This document shows positions 1 through 11,060 of a stretch of DNA of 64,000 bases, in pieces. Both the position numbers and the translations under genes were made by a program. Position 1 is the stretch's first letter. Each line of letters starts with the position of its first letter. The DNA comes from Melieria omissa. Lineage: Eukaryota; Arthropoda; Insecta; Diptera; Ulidiidae. The stretch is from assembly GCA_963971225.1 (NCBI GenBank), contig OZ020269.1:90540783-90604782 (forward strand), in the 5' to 3' direction. The notes under the pieces are model-generated. The model was not told where the DNA came from, made no database searches, and saw only the letters and a list, made by a program, of their open reading frames with translations.

Positions 1-540
1 CACATTCTTCCCAGATAGAATTGGAAAATAATAGAGACTACTTCTTGAGGTCTGTCAGGTCTACAAGTAAAGATGCTTCAAATTGTGTTGTCACAGAATA
101 AAGTGAGAGAATCCTAAACTACACATTCTTCCTGGATGGAATTGGAAAATAATGAAGACTACTTCTGGAGGGTTGTCAGGGCTACTAGGAAAGAGGTCAG
201 ACTACATATTCCTCTTAGATAAAATTGGAAAAAAATTGAGACTACTTCTTGAGGTCTGTCAGGTCTACAAGAAAAGATGCTTCAAATTGTGTTTTCACAA
301 AATAAGGTAAGAAAATCCTAGACTACATATTCTTCCTGGATGGAATTGGAAAATAATGAAGACTACTTCTGGAGGGTTGTCAGGTCTATCAGGAAAAATG
401 CTTCAAGTTGTGTTGCCACGGAAAAAGGTGAGACAATCCCAGACTATACATTCTTCCCATATAGAATTAGAAAGCCATGGAGACTACTTTTTGAGGTTGT
501 CAGGTCTACCAGAGAAGGAGCTTCAAGGTAATGAAGTCTA
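1..540. repeat. Tandem array, ~121-bp unit, enters from the left edge
   Basis: Seen directly: the motif CATTCTTCC (or CATATTC variants) followed by TAGAATTGGAAAATAAT and GACTACTTCT recurs at about 1, 122, 205, 326 and 449. The spacing is about 121 bp, with one short unit of 83 bp. Each full unit also has a GTCAGGTCTACAAG block and a GATGCTTCAA block. Units differ by scattered substitutions. Short open frames run across the units, but 121 is not a multiple of three and no frame is conserved between units, so I do not call a gene. The first unit is cut by the window edge. Confidence 0.85.
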
Positions 541-2394
541 GTCTAAGGGTCTAGACAGGAAAATGATACATTATATATGACATGTGCTCTTCTTCTTCTT
601 CTGCAGAGCTTCAGCTGTGAGAGAGCTTACTGACAGGAAGACTCAACCGCTGGGTGTCCATTGAGCAGTTAGGAGAGTTACTGTTGATGACTGAAAACTG
701 AATTATTGCGGGAAAACCCAATAATTATAAGAATGTTCAAAATATTTACTATTGTACAGGACCCCCCGTTAAAAGTTGGATATAGTGTAGAAATTAGTTA
801 AAAAAAAAGTTTTGAAATAGAAAATGCCTGAAGGTTGGTCATACATCAGATATCAGACATCAGTCGGTGCTAAAATTTTTTTTTTTTTAACTAAAAACAA
901 ATTTAATGCAAATGTTAAATCAGTTTTTGATTGCCTCTTTCTGCTTTGATTCCATGCTTTGTCAGTCTTTATCTCAATTTTACACAACTTTACCTCGGCA
1001 AACCAAAAACTAATAACAAATAATTAAAGACTTAGCCCTGAGTTTGTACACAGTTGACTTGTGGCAATTGTTTACTTGTCGCTATCGTCGTTGTGCAGCA
1101 ATTTTAATGATTTCCCTTTTCATTTGCATGAAAGTGTGCAACGGGCGTGTCAGTGGGCGTGGACGCATACAAAACAAAACTCAATTTCGCATTGAATATA
1201 CCAACGCAAAAAATTCACACATTTCCACTCACCTACACCCAATGCGTGCGCGCCTAAAACTGCGCTACAATCAAAGTCTTAATAGGCAATATGCGTATTT
1301 ATTTATTTTTTTAAATGCAACGTTTTCCTTTAAAGAGTTTTTTAATAAGAAAAACTCACTGCCGAAATTAAAACAAAGATAAAGTGAAAATGTAAATTTC
1401 AACGAAAGACAAACAAAAGAAAGAGAGAGACAAATATTTTATGTAATTACGTTGACTGCTTGCGGTCGCGTGGCGGCCATGGCGCAGTAATGAAAAGCCG
1501 AAGACAAACCGCAGCGTATGCGAGTGCGGTGAATTAATTTAATATTTTTTGTTTTACCTATAAGTGTGTATATGTATGTGTGTGTGTTTGTTTCGTAGGT
1601 TCCTTGTTTTTGTTTGCCACCTTGACAGTTGGCGCTGATAGTTCAGCGGACGTTATGTGCTTCGGTAATCACACACACACACACAGACATTTGTACACAT
1701 CTGCTCGCAAACACACTCACACACACACACACACACTTGCGCGCCACATTAATATTTTTTGCAATTGTAGCAAAAGGCAATTTCAATTTATTTTTATTAC
1801 TTTTCCTTGGCGTCGCTGTCACCTACAGCGAAATTGCCGCAAGAACACTGCCACAGCGGCAGCTGCCAACGACTCAGTGCGACACTTGACGCACACAAAT
1901 ATATATACGTACATATATTTATATGCATATGTACATATGCGTTTGTATGTATGTATATTTATGCGTGTGCGTGTGCTTGCAGTGGCATATGGGCGCACAG
2001 TTACCGTTATAAATATGCAATGAAGTCATACGATATAAATGTCATTTACAGCTTAAATGTCAGTGCGGATTATTAAGTATGAGGCGCGTATGCAAGCGTC
2101 GTCGCAGTTAATGGAGGCGCTGCGCATACGAGAGCGACGGAAGTAGGCCCAGAGCGCGCAAGAAGCAGAAACGTTGGCTTGAAAACAGGAAGTGCGAACA
2201 GCAGCAGGAGTGGCACAGGAAGCAGGTTTGTGGAGAAATATTTAAGCGGGGGGAAGGGGAGGGCACAGTGATTGCTGACGGCGGAAGCAATGAATATGCT
2301 GCAACAGCAGAGAGAAGACACTGAGTTTCAACCCTCAACAAGGCAGTTGAAGTGTTGTTGGCTGTAGACTGTTGGTTCTGAAAGAGCAGTGCTG
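541..2394. other. Unique AT-rich DNA, no gene seen
   Basis: This stretch is unique non-coding sequence. It includes homopolymer runs near 800-890, GT-rich DNA at 1566-1590, AC-rich DNA at 1668-1740 and an ATGTAC/ATATGT-rich patch at 1895-1970. The open frames here are short and composed of simple repeats. A G-rich stretch lies near 2249-2266. Confidence 0.6.
1668..1740. repeat. (AC)n microsatellite, interrupted
   Basis: Two runs of alternating CA (about 1668-1686 and 1714-1736) are separated by ACATTTGTACACATCTGCTC. It generates spurious His-Thr-rich open frames. Confidence 0.9.
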
Positions 2395-3225
2395 CTCTTT
2401 GGGGATGTGTAATTCAATTTCGATATTAAACGAAAATCGATTTTAATAGCTAATTTATATTTAATTTAAATTTGATTTATTAAAAACAAATTTTTCAATG
2501 GATTTTATCATCTTTAACAGATTAATCAAATAATTTATTATTACAAAAAATCACAAACATTTTTGTGGCGATTTTGATTCATTTTTAGTTCGATTTTGCT
2601 ATTAATCGAAAATCGATTTTGATTAGTTAGAAATAATTTTTTTTAATGGATTTTATCACTTTTTCAGATTAATCGAATTATTTATTATAAAAAACTATTA
2701 CACAATTTTTTTGGGCCATATTAATTGATATGAAAGTCGATTTCGATATTAATCGAAAATCGATTTTAAAAGCTAATTTAAATTTACTTTTTTGGATTAT
2801 TTGAAAATGATTTTTTTTAAATTTTTTCAAATCTTTTATTATTAAATAAATTACAAAATTTTATTGGGTCACATTGATTGATGTGTAATTCGGTTTCGAT
2901 ATTAATCGAAAATCGATTTTAATAGCTAATTTTAATTTACTTCATTTTTGTTTAGTTAAAAAACTAATTTTTTTCAATGGATTTAATCAGTTTTTTAGAT
3001 TAATCAAATAATTTATATTAAAAAAATTTTAAAATTTAAAAAATTATTTATATTTTATAGGATTTTAATATAAAATTTTTGATGAAAATTTATATTAATA
3101 GCTAATTTTAATTTTCGTTATTTTTGATTAAAAAAAAAATCAAATTTTTCAATGGCTTTCATCACTTTCTTCAGATTAATCATTTATTATTAAAAAAATG
3201 TATATAAAATTGCTAGCTAGTCCTA
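2395..3225. repeat. Diverged tandem array, ~155-bp unit, with AATCGAAAATCGATTTT core
   Basis: Seen directly: the core ATTAATCGAAAATCGATTTT or a close variant occurs near 2425, 2601, 2747 and 2901, spacing 146-176 bp, with a degraded fifth copy near 3062-3110. Each core is followed by TAGCTAATTT, then TTTTTCAATGGATTT and CAGATTAATC. The core is partly self-complementary around ATCGAT. The array fades into general A/T-rich DNA near 3225. Confidence 0.8.
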
Positions 3226-5099
3226 GATTTTATTTTGAATAATTATTTTAATTTTAATTTTACGTTTATTTTAATTAATTTAAAAATAAATAATTTATAA
3301 ATTTTTTTCAAAACTTACGATTACTTTGAAATAACTTTTGTTGCCTTCACGTTTCCATTGAATGAGTAAGTTCGAAAGAAATAGCGGAAATATCGATTTT
3401 CGATATTTTAAATATTTTAATTTTAATAATTTTTTAAAATTTTTTTATTTTTTAATAATTTTTTTAAATTTCTTCAATTACTTCTGGGACTTTCATGTTT
3501 CCATGGAGTGAAACATTTCAACAGTAACAGTAGAGATATCGATATTTAAGTTAATCGACTCGACTTTCCTTCACATTCAAATGCCTTTCTGCTCTCTTAC
3601 TCCCCGACAAACATAACGCAGAAGTGCAAACAGACAGACAAACATACATACAGACAGATAGTAAGACCAACCGTTGCTTGCGATTCTGTGCCACATAACG
3701 TCAGCCGGCAACGCTGAATGGGGGCCGCCTTAATATTAACTGCATTCGCTGTCAAATAAGTTAATGTCAAAATAATTTGACGCGCCATGTATTTTGCGTG
3801 TGGCGCGCCAAACTGACACTGAAGTACGGATGAGAAGAGCGAGCGCATATGTCTGTGTGAGTGCCACATTTCACGCGTTTAAATGTCAATTTTCTTGCTG
3901 CCAGCTGCCAGTCGCTGCACTGCTCTGCCCAGCCGCGTCGCCCGCCACTTCTCACCAACGCATTATGGCAATGTTCAATTTCACACAGGCGGCCGTGCAA
4001 ATTGTCACCGACGCCGGTTGTTAATGATGCGTTTGCGCCGCCACATATGCAACAGAAAATTATCTGACTGCCTCGATGCCGTGTTTTCGCAGTTGTTGTT
4101 GTTGCTGTAAATTTGCAGCAATTTAAATGCTTTGCGCATTTGCATAAAATTTTAATGCACTCGACGCCCAGCAGCGCGTCGAAATGCGTTAAATGTGCGC
4201 AAATTTCGTAAATTTGTCAGTGTTAAACTGTCGCTGGGGCAGCCCGCTTCTCTGGCACAGTGAGACGAATATATACGCAGCATGACGCTTTGGGCGCGTT
4301 TAGCCAGTGTCAGCAGTGGCTCGACTGTTTTTATTATTGTGTTTTTGTGTCCTTCTGTCTGTTTGCCTGTCCATGCAGCCGTTGTATGTGTGTATGTGTG
4401 ACAAATTGTCGGCTCATTCGCACTGATGCGGCCGACTATAGGCTGAAGGCTCTGAGCAGATTTGGACCATGTCACTGTAAGTATGTATGTGTGTGTGTTG
4501 GTACATTTGCCTGAGGCAACTGTCATAGCGCGTTTGTATTTTGCCATCTGTTTGTTTTTGCAACGGAAATCACAAAATATTAAAATACGGAAATGAGAAA
4601 ATATTCGTTTTTGTGCAGTTTTTTCACTTATCAACTTTCTCGCTTTTTCGTAGCCACTTCCTGTTGTTTTCTTTAGCAAAAAATTTGCCCATGTCCATGT
4701 CATTTCATCACGTTGATTTTTATCAACTGTAACACTCTCGTTTTTTGCTTTAAAATGTTAAATGTTCTTAGGTTTGAATTCAGCTTTGGCGGTAAATTTT
4801 TTATTTTATTTCTCATTGTTTTCTATGTTTTTTTACATTCACATTGTTTCTATGTCATTGCGTCAATTTTTGTGTTTATGCTGAAGATTTATTTCTTTAT
4901 GTTCTGCCTTCAATTTACTTTCATTTTTTTCTATTTTGTTATAAGAATTTCAGTAATTTTAGCATTTATTTCAAAATTCTTCATCGGTTTTGGGCTATTT
5001 GGGTTCACATTACCGGTTCACCAATTCCCTTTTTGTTTCGATTTATTTTAGTCGCATTTCATATTGTTTGAAAAAATTTTAATTATTCATCTTTTCTCA
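3226..5099. other. Unique DNA, no gene seen
   Basis: 3226-3560 is A/T-rich, with ATATCGATTTTCGATATT near 3390 and ATATCGATATTTAAG near 3537. 3600-4700 is more balanced in composition and holds only short overlapping frames on both strands, none with a recognisable domain. 4700-5090 is T-rich. Confidence 0.55.
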
Positions 5100-5850
5100 T
5101 AATCAGTTTTCAACATCAACTTATCTCACATACCCAAACTATTTGCTTTAGTCTCATTTCATAACAATTCGTCTCATCTTATCTCATATCATCTGATTAC
5201 ATTTCATTCATATCATTACTTTCGATCTCATCTGATGTCATCTTACCTTGTTCGATCTCATTTCATCTCAACTCATCTTAACTCATCTCATTAAATCAAA
5301 TTATGTCATCTCATTTGATCCCATTTCATCCTATTCCATCGCACTCATATCATCTCATCTTCTCTTACTCATCTTTTCCCATCTCATCTCATCTCATCTC
5401 ATCTCATCTCATCTCATCTCATCTCATCTCATCTCATCTCATCTCATCTCATCTCATCTCATCTCATCTCATCTCATCTCATCTCATCTCATCTCATCTC
5501 ATCTCATCTCATCTCATCTCATCTCATCTCATCTCATCTCATCTCATCTCATCTCATCTCATCTCATCTCATCTCATCTCATCTCATCTCATCTCATCTC
5601 ATCTCATCTCATCTCATCTCATCTCATCTCATCTCATCTCATTTCATCTCATCTCATCTCATCTCATCTCATCTTATCTTATCTTATCTTATCTTATCTC
5701 TAATCTCATATAATTCTATGCCATGTCATTTCTTCTCATCCCATCCAAACTCATCTCATCTCACTTCGTTATCTCATCTGTCTTATCTTATCTGATTTTA
5801 TTTCACCTCAGCTGATCTCAACTCAACACATTTCATCTTCACTCATCTGA
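5100..5850. repeat. (ATCTC)n pentanucleotide satellite block
   Basis: Seen directly: a perfect run of ATCTC covers 5381-5640 (52 units), then one ATTTC unit, several more ATCTC units, and a terminal cluster of ATCTT units to 5700. The total is about 64 units in phase. The flanks (5100-5380 and 5701-5850) are made of diverged versions such as CATCTCAACTCATCTT, so the perfect block sits within an older, decayed one. The translated Ser-His-Leu-Ile repeats are artefacts of this satellite. Confidence 0.97.
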
Positions 5851-7079
5851 AGTTTTTCCCATCATACTTCTTTCCACTTCCGTAATGTTTCCCCATTATC
5901 AAGTTTCTCTCTCATCCTATTTTCAGCTCCTTTCTAAGCCGACTATAGTTCTTCTCTCATTCCTAATTCCTCTCATTCTCAAGTTCCTCCTCTCCTTCCT
6001 CTTCTTTGTCTCTCATTTCAATTAACTTCCTAGCTTAATTCCCATTACATTTCCAGCTTCGTTTCCATTCTCTCATTTCCCACATCCATTCTCTTTTTAT
6101 AACGTATCTCAGCTGGTTTAATTTCCGATTTGAAGTCTCACCTAATCCCATTCGAATCTGACAGTCAGTTCAATTTTTGTGCCACTCCATTCCCATACTT
6201 TCATTCCTGTTGTTTGCGCCTTTCCCACTCTACACACATACAACCATTTCAGTTTAATCATTACATTTATATTCCCCACTATTCGTCAGTCCGTCAGTCA
6301 GTCTGTCAGTCAGCCAGACCAGCCTCTCTCCTCCGCCCACTAAGGGCCTGCGGCAAATTTGTTTTTGCGTGTCAGCAATTTGTGCGCTGCTTTCATCTTC
6401 CCGCTTCACTCTTGGACATGTAATGCAATTTCCTTCCATTTGGCCGTCCAATTTTTTCGTCAAGGGTATGAATGAATTATTATTAATTTGTTTGGGGATT
6501 CGTGTGTTTTTGTTGATTTAAGTTTTTAGCTGCAAGGCAACGAAAAAGCCGAAAACCGAAAACTGAAACACAGTGTTGAACACCCGAAAGCAGTTGGCCG
6601 GTTTATTTAAATTTATGCCGCCTTGAGGTTGTTTACATAATACATAACAAAAAATTTCTCTTCAGTGTGCTTTGTTTTTTTTTTACTGTATTTCATTTCC
6701 GCTTTTCATGGTTTAAATGACAGTCGAACAGTCGGTACGGCGGTTTCCGCGCGGCTGAACAACTTTTTCAAGTTGCAGTGTTAGATTTGACTGGGGCGAT
6801 AAGTTGTTGTTTGTTGTTTGAGTATATTGAATGCTCAACGTCACTAGAAGTAAATTAAATTTGTGTTATGCAGAAATCAATTTTTGAGCAGAAAATGTGA
6901 TGAGAAAGAAACAAAGCCAAAGATATGAGGGGGAAAATTGCCTGAAATGGTGGCAGTTGAAGTTTTTTCGCAAAACTTGATTGGGAACAGAAATTTGTAA
7001 TGTTTATTTTCGATTTTTCAAAACTATTTTTTTATCAGATTCATCATTTGTTATTTTTATTTATTATTTTATTATTTTA
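5851..7079. other. Pyrimidine-rich to unique DNA, no gene seen
   Basis: 5851-6120 is strongly C/T-biased on the + strand (TCTCATTC-type words), probably an extension of decayed satellite. 6280-6320 has GTCAGTCCGTCAGTCAGT-like tetranucleotide repeats. Nothing in 6320-7079 looks coding. Confidence 0.5.
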
Positions 7080-7150
7080 TTATATTTTTTTTATTTTATT
7101 TTATTTTATTTTATTTTATTTTATTTTATTTTATTTTATTTTATTTTATC
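7080..7150. repeat. (TTTTA)n microsatellite
   Basis: A run of about 12 in-phase TTTTA units. It is the same pentamer as the much longer block at 53760-54360. Confidence 0.93.
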
Positions 7151-10139
7151 TTTAAGCTTTAATTAGATTGGTTTGACATGATGATTATATCTGAAACCGA
7201 AAGCCAGCTGGCTGTTTGTATATAGTATAATATTTTTCTTCTTCCGATTGTTGCAACAACTTCTAATTATGAAGCAAACTCCCAGAAACAGTTTGCATCA
7301 ATTCAGTTCGGACTCAACCACAGCTCAGAAAACTTATTGCATAATTTTTCTATTAAAATTTCACCATTCTGCAAAAATTCTCTCTCCGTCAGCATTATTC
7401 ATTTCCATAAATTCAGCAAACTTTGTGGCATTGTTTGTCAAACTTTCAACGAAAATTAAATCTTTGCACAATTTCGCTTCGTTTACCACTGTTCCTGTCG
7501 CAGCTATGGCAATTTAACGAAAATCCAGCGAAATTACCTGGAATCCGAATGGCGATTCGGTGCCCGCAAGGCACGCGCCACCTCGACGGTGCATAATTTC
7601 ACGTTAAACGCATTCTGACGCAACACGACACTGCAACAACACTGCCACAACGCCACATAAATGCTGCAACTGGCAAGTTTGCTTTTGTTGTTGTTGTGCC
7701 CGTTAGCTGCGTAATATATTCGTATGCAAGTCTGTGTCTATGTGTGTTGAATTGTGAGTTCTCTGTATGTGTGTTGGTTTTTGCGTCCTGTTTGTGTGTG
7801 TGTGTGCGTTCATCAACTCTGGCACTATCCCAGTTGTGTAGTTAGTATGCTGTCTGTAATTTTTGTTGTTGTTGTTGCACTAAATAACAACGATGGGAAA
7901 TAACTTGGAGGCATTAGACACCGTCGAAATGCTTTTAGCCATATTTTGACTACCAAACGTTTACGCCGCTTCCATAACACTCTTTCCCTTTCACTCTCTC
8001 TTTAGCTCACAAGCGCTCTATCTGTCTCGTTCATTCGCTGCATTGCTCTTGTCACACGAAAAACACTGAAATTTGCCCATTTCGACATTGTGCTACGGTC
8101 TCCAATATTGCTGCATATTTTTGGGTACATATGTATGTTTGTGTGTATCTATGTGTGTTGGCTTTGCGCCATATGGCAGCTGTGTGTTGGCATGTGGCGC
8201 TGTTAAGCATTTAATGCAAATATTAACCGTCGAATGGGCCAAATTGGTTAAACAGACACAGAGGGCCCACACACGCGACTGTCGCACCGTGTGTTGTATT
8301 ACGCGTATTTTTCTTGCGCACTCGCTGCTCTGCTGGTTATGCAACGTTTGTTGACACTCAGTCAGCAAAATTCGTGCACACGCACCAAAAAAAACCAAAA
8401 CTCCAGGCGAGTTGGTGGTGCGACACAGGGCGGTTCTGAAGTTGGGTTCATTTAAGTTGAAATTTAAGCATTTAGTTAAAAAATGATGATAAATTGAAGT
8501 TTCGATTCTGTCGACATATGGAATACTGTGAGCCGAGTTTTAAATGAAGAAAACCTTATAATAATACCTTTCAAACATTTCCGAGTCAATTTCTTTGGGC
8601 ATTGCATGAAGTATTTCATGGAGTACCGACCGAATACCGAAGTCGCAGACGAATATTCGGTCAATCAACTAGAAATGTTTTTCTCTCTTCCCACTTTTCC
8701 AGTTCAAGCAGCAACCATTCCCCTTTCCTCACACTAATTGTTGCCTTAGTTCTATGAGTGATATCACTTATGTTGCCTCATGTATAAACAAAATGTATTT
8801 TATTTTTTTCCTACTGATTGCCTGCATAATAAAACAACAACAATTTTATTTAGACACATGTCGAATTCATTGCACTTCACTTGGTCTGTGAATTTTCCTA
8901 ACACTGGAAGGCAACTGCCCTCTTATTCAATTCACTTTAGTTGTGTTTTATTTGAGTTATTGGCAAATATTTGCCAGCCAATTTTTGACAGGAAAAGAAA
9001 TGGAAGAAAAAAGTTGTATAATTGTTGTTGACTCGACAGTGTTGGCTGTTATTGTTGATGTCATTGTTTGCACGAGTTCATGTGGCACGCGTCATGTCGG
9101 ATTGTAGTAGAAACCAATTAGAGTGAGCAAAGTAAGTTTTATTGACTTTAAAAATGCTAGTAAAACAAAATGAATACGACATGAAAAGTTGTAATGAATT
9201 TTGTGGAAACAGTTTAGTTCAAAAAGTGTCAGCATGGATCTTTTTCTTTTTGGTGTAGGGTTTGTTTTAGAAGAACATATTACATTTTCTGCTTCTTCCA
9301 CTGAAAATTTACATCTTTTATTGAAATTTATGAAAATTTATAGAGTAGGATATCGATTTAGAAGTGTTTTATAAACATTGAGAGTTAAATTCCAACATTG
9401 TTAAAATTTGGCACATGTGATGTTGGAAACGAAGAGAGGCAGATATATCCTTAAAAAATGTATTTGAAAGGCAAATTAAATGTATGTTGGTCTTGTATTT
9501 GACTTCTCTGCGGACAAGCTGGATACTTATTCAATAAATAGAAAATAGATTTTGTCTTGGATTTGATTTTTCTGTGGACAATTCGTACACCCATACATTA
9601 GCAAAAGCCTAAGTTTTTATTTATAATCACTTAAGGGTTGAAGATAAAAGATTAGTCTGTAGGGGAAACGGTTTAGGAAGAAACACTTATGGTTGATTGT
9701 TACGCCTTTAGAAACAACAACTGAACAGAAGTGGAATACTAAACCCTCAGATGTATGAACTATTTTCTTGTTTGTCTTATAAGCTGATATAAAAAAGGTG
9801 TTAAATGTTAAAAAATATTGTAATCTATAGTTGAACATCATAGTTAAACACTGGTAATGTTATAGGGTGGCAACACGGGATAAATTGATTCATGTGAGTC
9901 ACCCGGTTGGCTGATCGAGGATTTTGCAACTAGGTGACGATTGCTTTCTTCTTGAACCAACCGGCGAACGAGCAAGACGAAGTAAAGTAAAAATCCAAAA
10001 GCATCGAGAGCCGAAGGTGCCGAGTAAATAAAGAAGTATATTTTAAAATATTAAAAGTTATCAAAATGATTTTACAATGGAGAGGTTAATGTGTTTTCAA
10101 CAAAACATTTAATTTTTACTTCGAAGAAACCCAAAACTG
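7151..10139. other. Unique non-coding DNA
   Basis: Contains GT-rich runs (7730-7810), TTG-triplet runs (7685-7700, 7864-7880) and no frame with recognisable domains. One GC-rich stretch is listed separately as a weak candidate exon. 9860-10035 (GGGTGGCAACACGGG onward, ending AGTAAATAAAGAAG) has more balanced base composition than its flanks and may be the remnant of an unidentified repeat. Confidence 0.5.
7538..7614 (-). other. Weak candidate exon (minus strand)
   Basis: On the minus strand an open frame reads NAFNVKLCTVEVARALRAP and continues to HSDS. It is followed at once by a consensus 5' splice site (CAG then GTAATT, the GT being the complement of 7536-7537). Third codon positions are mostly G or C, unlike the AT-rich surroundings. 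The upstream acceptor is poor: GTTGCGTCAG with a T/G-rich rather than pyrimidine-rich tract. I do not recognise the peptide. A 17-base stretch (GAATCCGAAYGGCGATT) is also found inside the SINE at 15731-16127, so a fossil repeat is an alternative explanation. Confidence 0.2.
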
Positions 10140-11060
10140 GACAACCTCACTACTTTATTTGTATGGAAGGTGCCCTCTGGCGGTACATTTTTGAACTTTT
10201 ATTATTTTTGTATTTTTGGTACTCAAAAATTTGTCAATTGCTGAAGAACTAATTTAAATCTGTTCAGTAGTTTCCGAGTTACGATCTTTCCTTGTTTACT
10301 TATACTACAACAAGTGGGAAGCTAATTCCATAGAAAATGGTCAGGTTTGCATGGCAGACCCCTTAAAACTTATAGATAGAGGCTAAGTATGTATGGAAAA
10401 AACATTTGTTAGAAAAAATAAATAGGGGTTAGTCTCACATTCGATATGTCTGGGGGCCACATGGGAGCATATTTTATAAAAACCATCACTTTATATGGGA
10501 GCCCCATGAAGGGTTAAAGATAGGGGGTAAGTATGTTTGAAAGAAATGTTTAGAAGTAAAAATTAGTGGGGGTCATTGATATATTTTAACACTCTAAGAG
10601 CCATTTGTGAGCAGCTGTGGAACAATTTGTAGAATTTTCAATCAATTTTGTGAACTTTGACGTCGATGCGACGCCATTTAACCCCTTTCTGGCGACCAAT
10701 TTTTTGTCTCGTGCAATTTTTCATCTAACCGCATGAAATAAGACGTTCTGGAGCATTGAAATCGAAAAATTGTGGACTAAATCATGTTTGGTGTACAGTG
10801 ACCAGTTAGGTATCCAGTGAGGATGCGTAGGACCTCCTTTTTAATCTTAATTTTAGGAGGTCAGTATGTTGGAAGGAAATGTTCACAAGTAAAAATTCTG
10901 AAAAATTAGTGGGGGTCACTCATATCTTTTAACACTCTGACAGCCATTTGTGAGCAGCTGTGAAGCAATTTGTTGAATTCTCAAGCAATTTTGTGAACTT
11001 TGCCTTCGATGCGACGCCATTTCACTTCACTCTAGTCCCCCAATTTTTTTTCCTAATACT
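10140..11060 (+). repeat. Dispersed repeat family B, internally duplicated
   Basis: Two internal copies are clear. 10527-10705 and 10860-11050 share GTGGGGGTCA, TTTTAACACTCT, GCCATTTGTGAGCAGCTGTG and GATGCGACGCCATTT. The upstream part (10230-10560) is matched in reverse complement at 48790-49150: AAATCTGTTCAGTAGTTTCC, GGGAGCCCCAT and GATAGGGGGTAAGTATGTTT all have counterparts there. It is therefore a dispersed element with internal tandem units, present in both orientations in this window. I see no TIRs, tail or coding capacity, so its class is unknown. Confidence 0.75.

Noticed and set aside
5248..5713. 151-residue Ser-His-Leu-Ile repeat protein
   Set aside because: Translation of the (ATCTC)n satellite; length 15-bp periodic in any frame.
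9860..10035. LTR or tRNA-related remnant
   Set aside because: Composition differs from the flanks, but no second LTR, primer site or inverted ends could be found.
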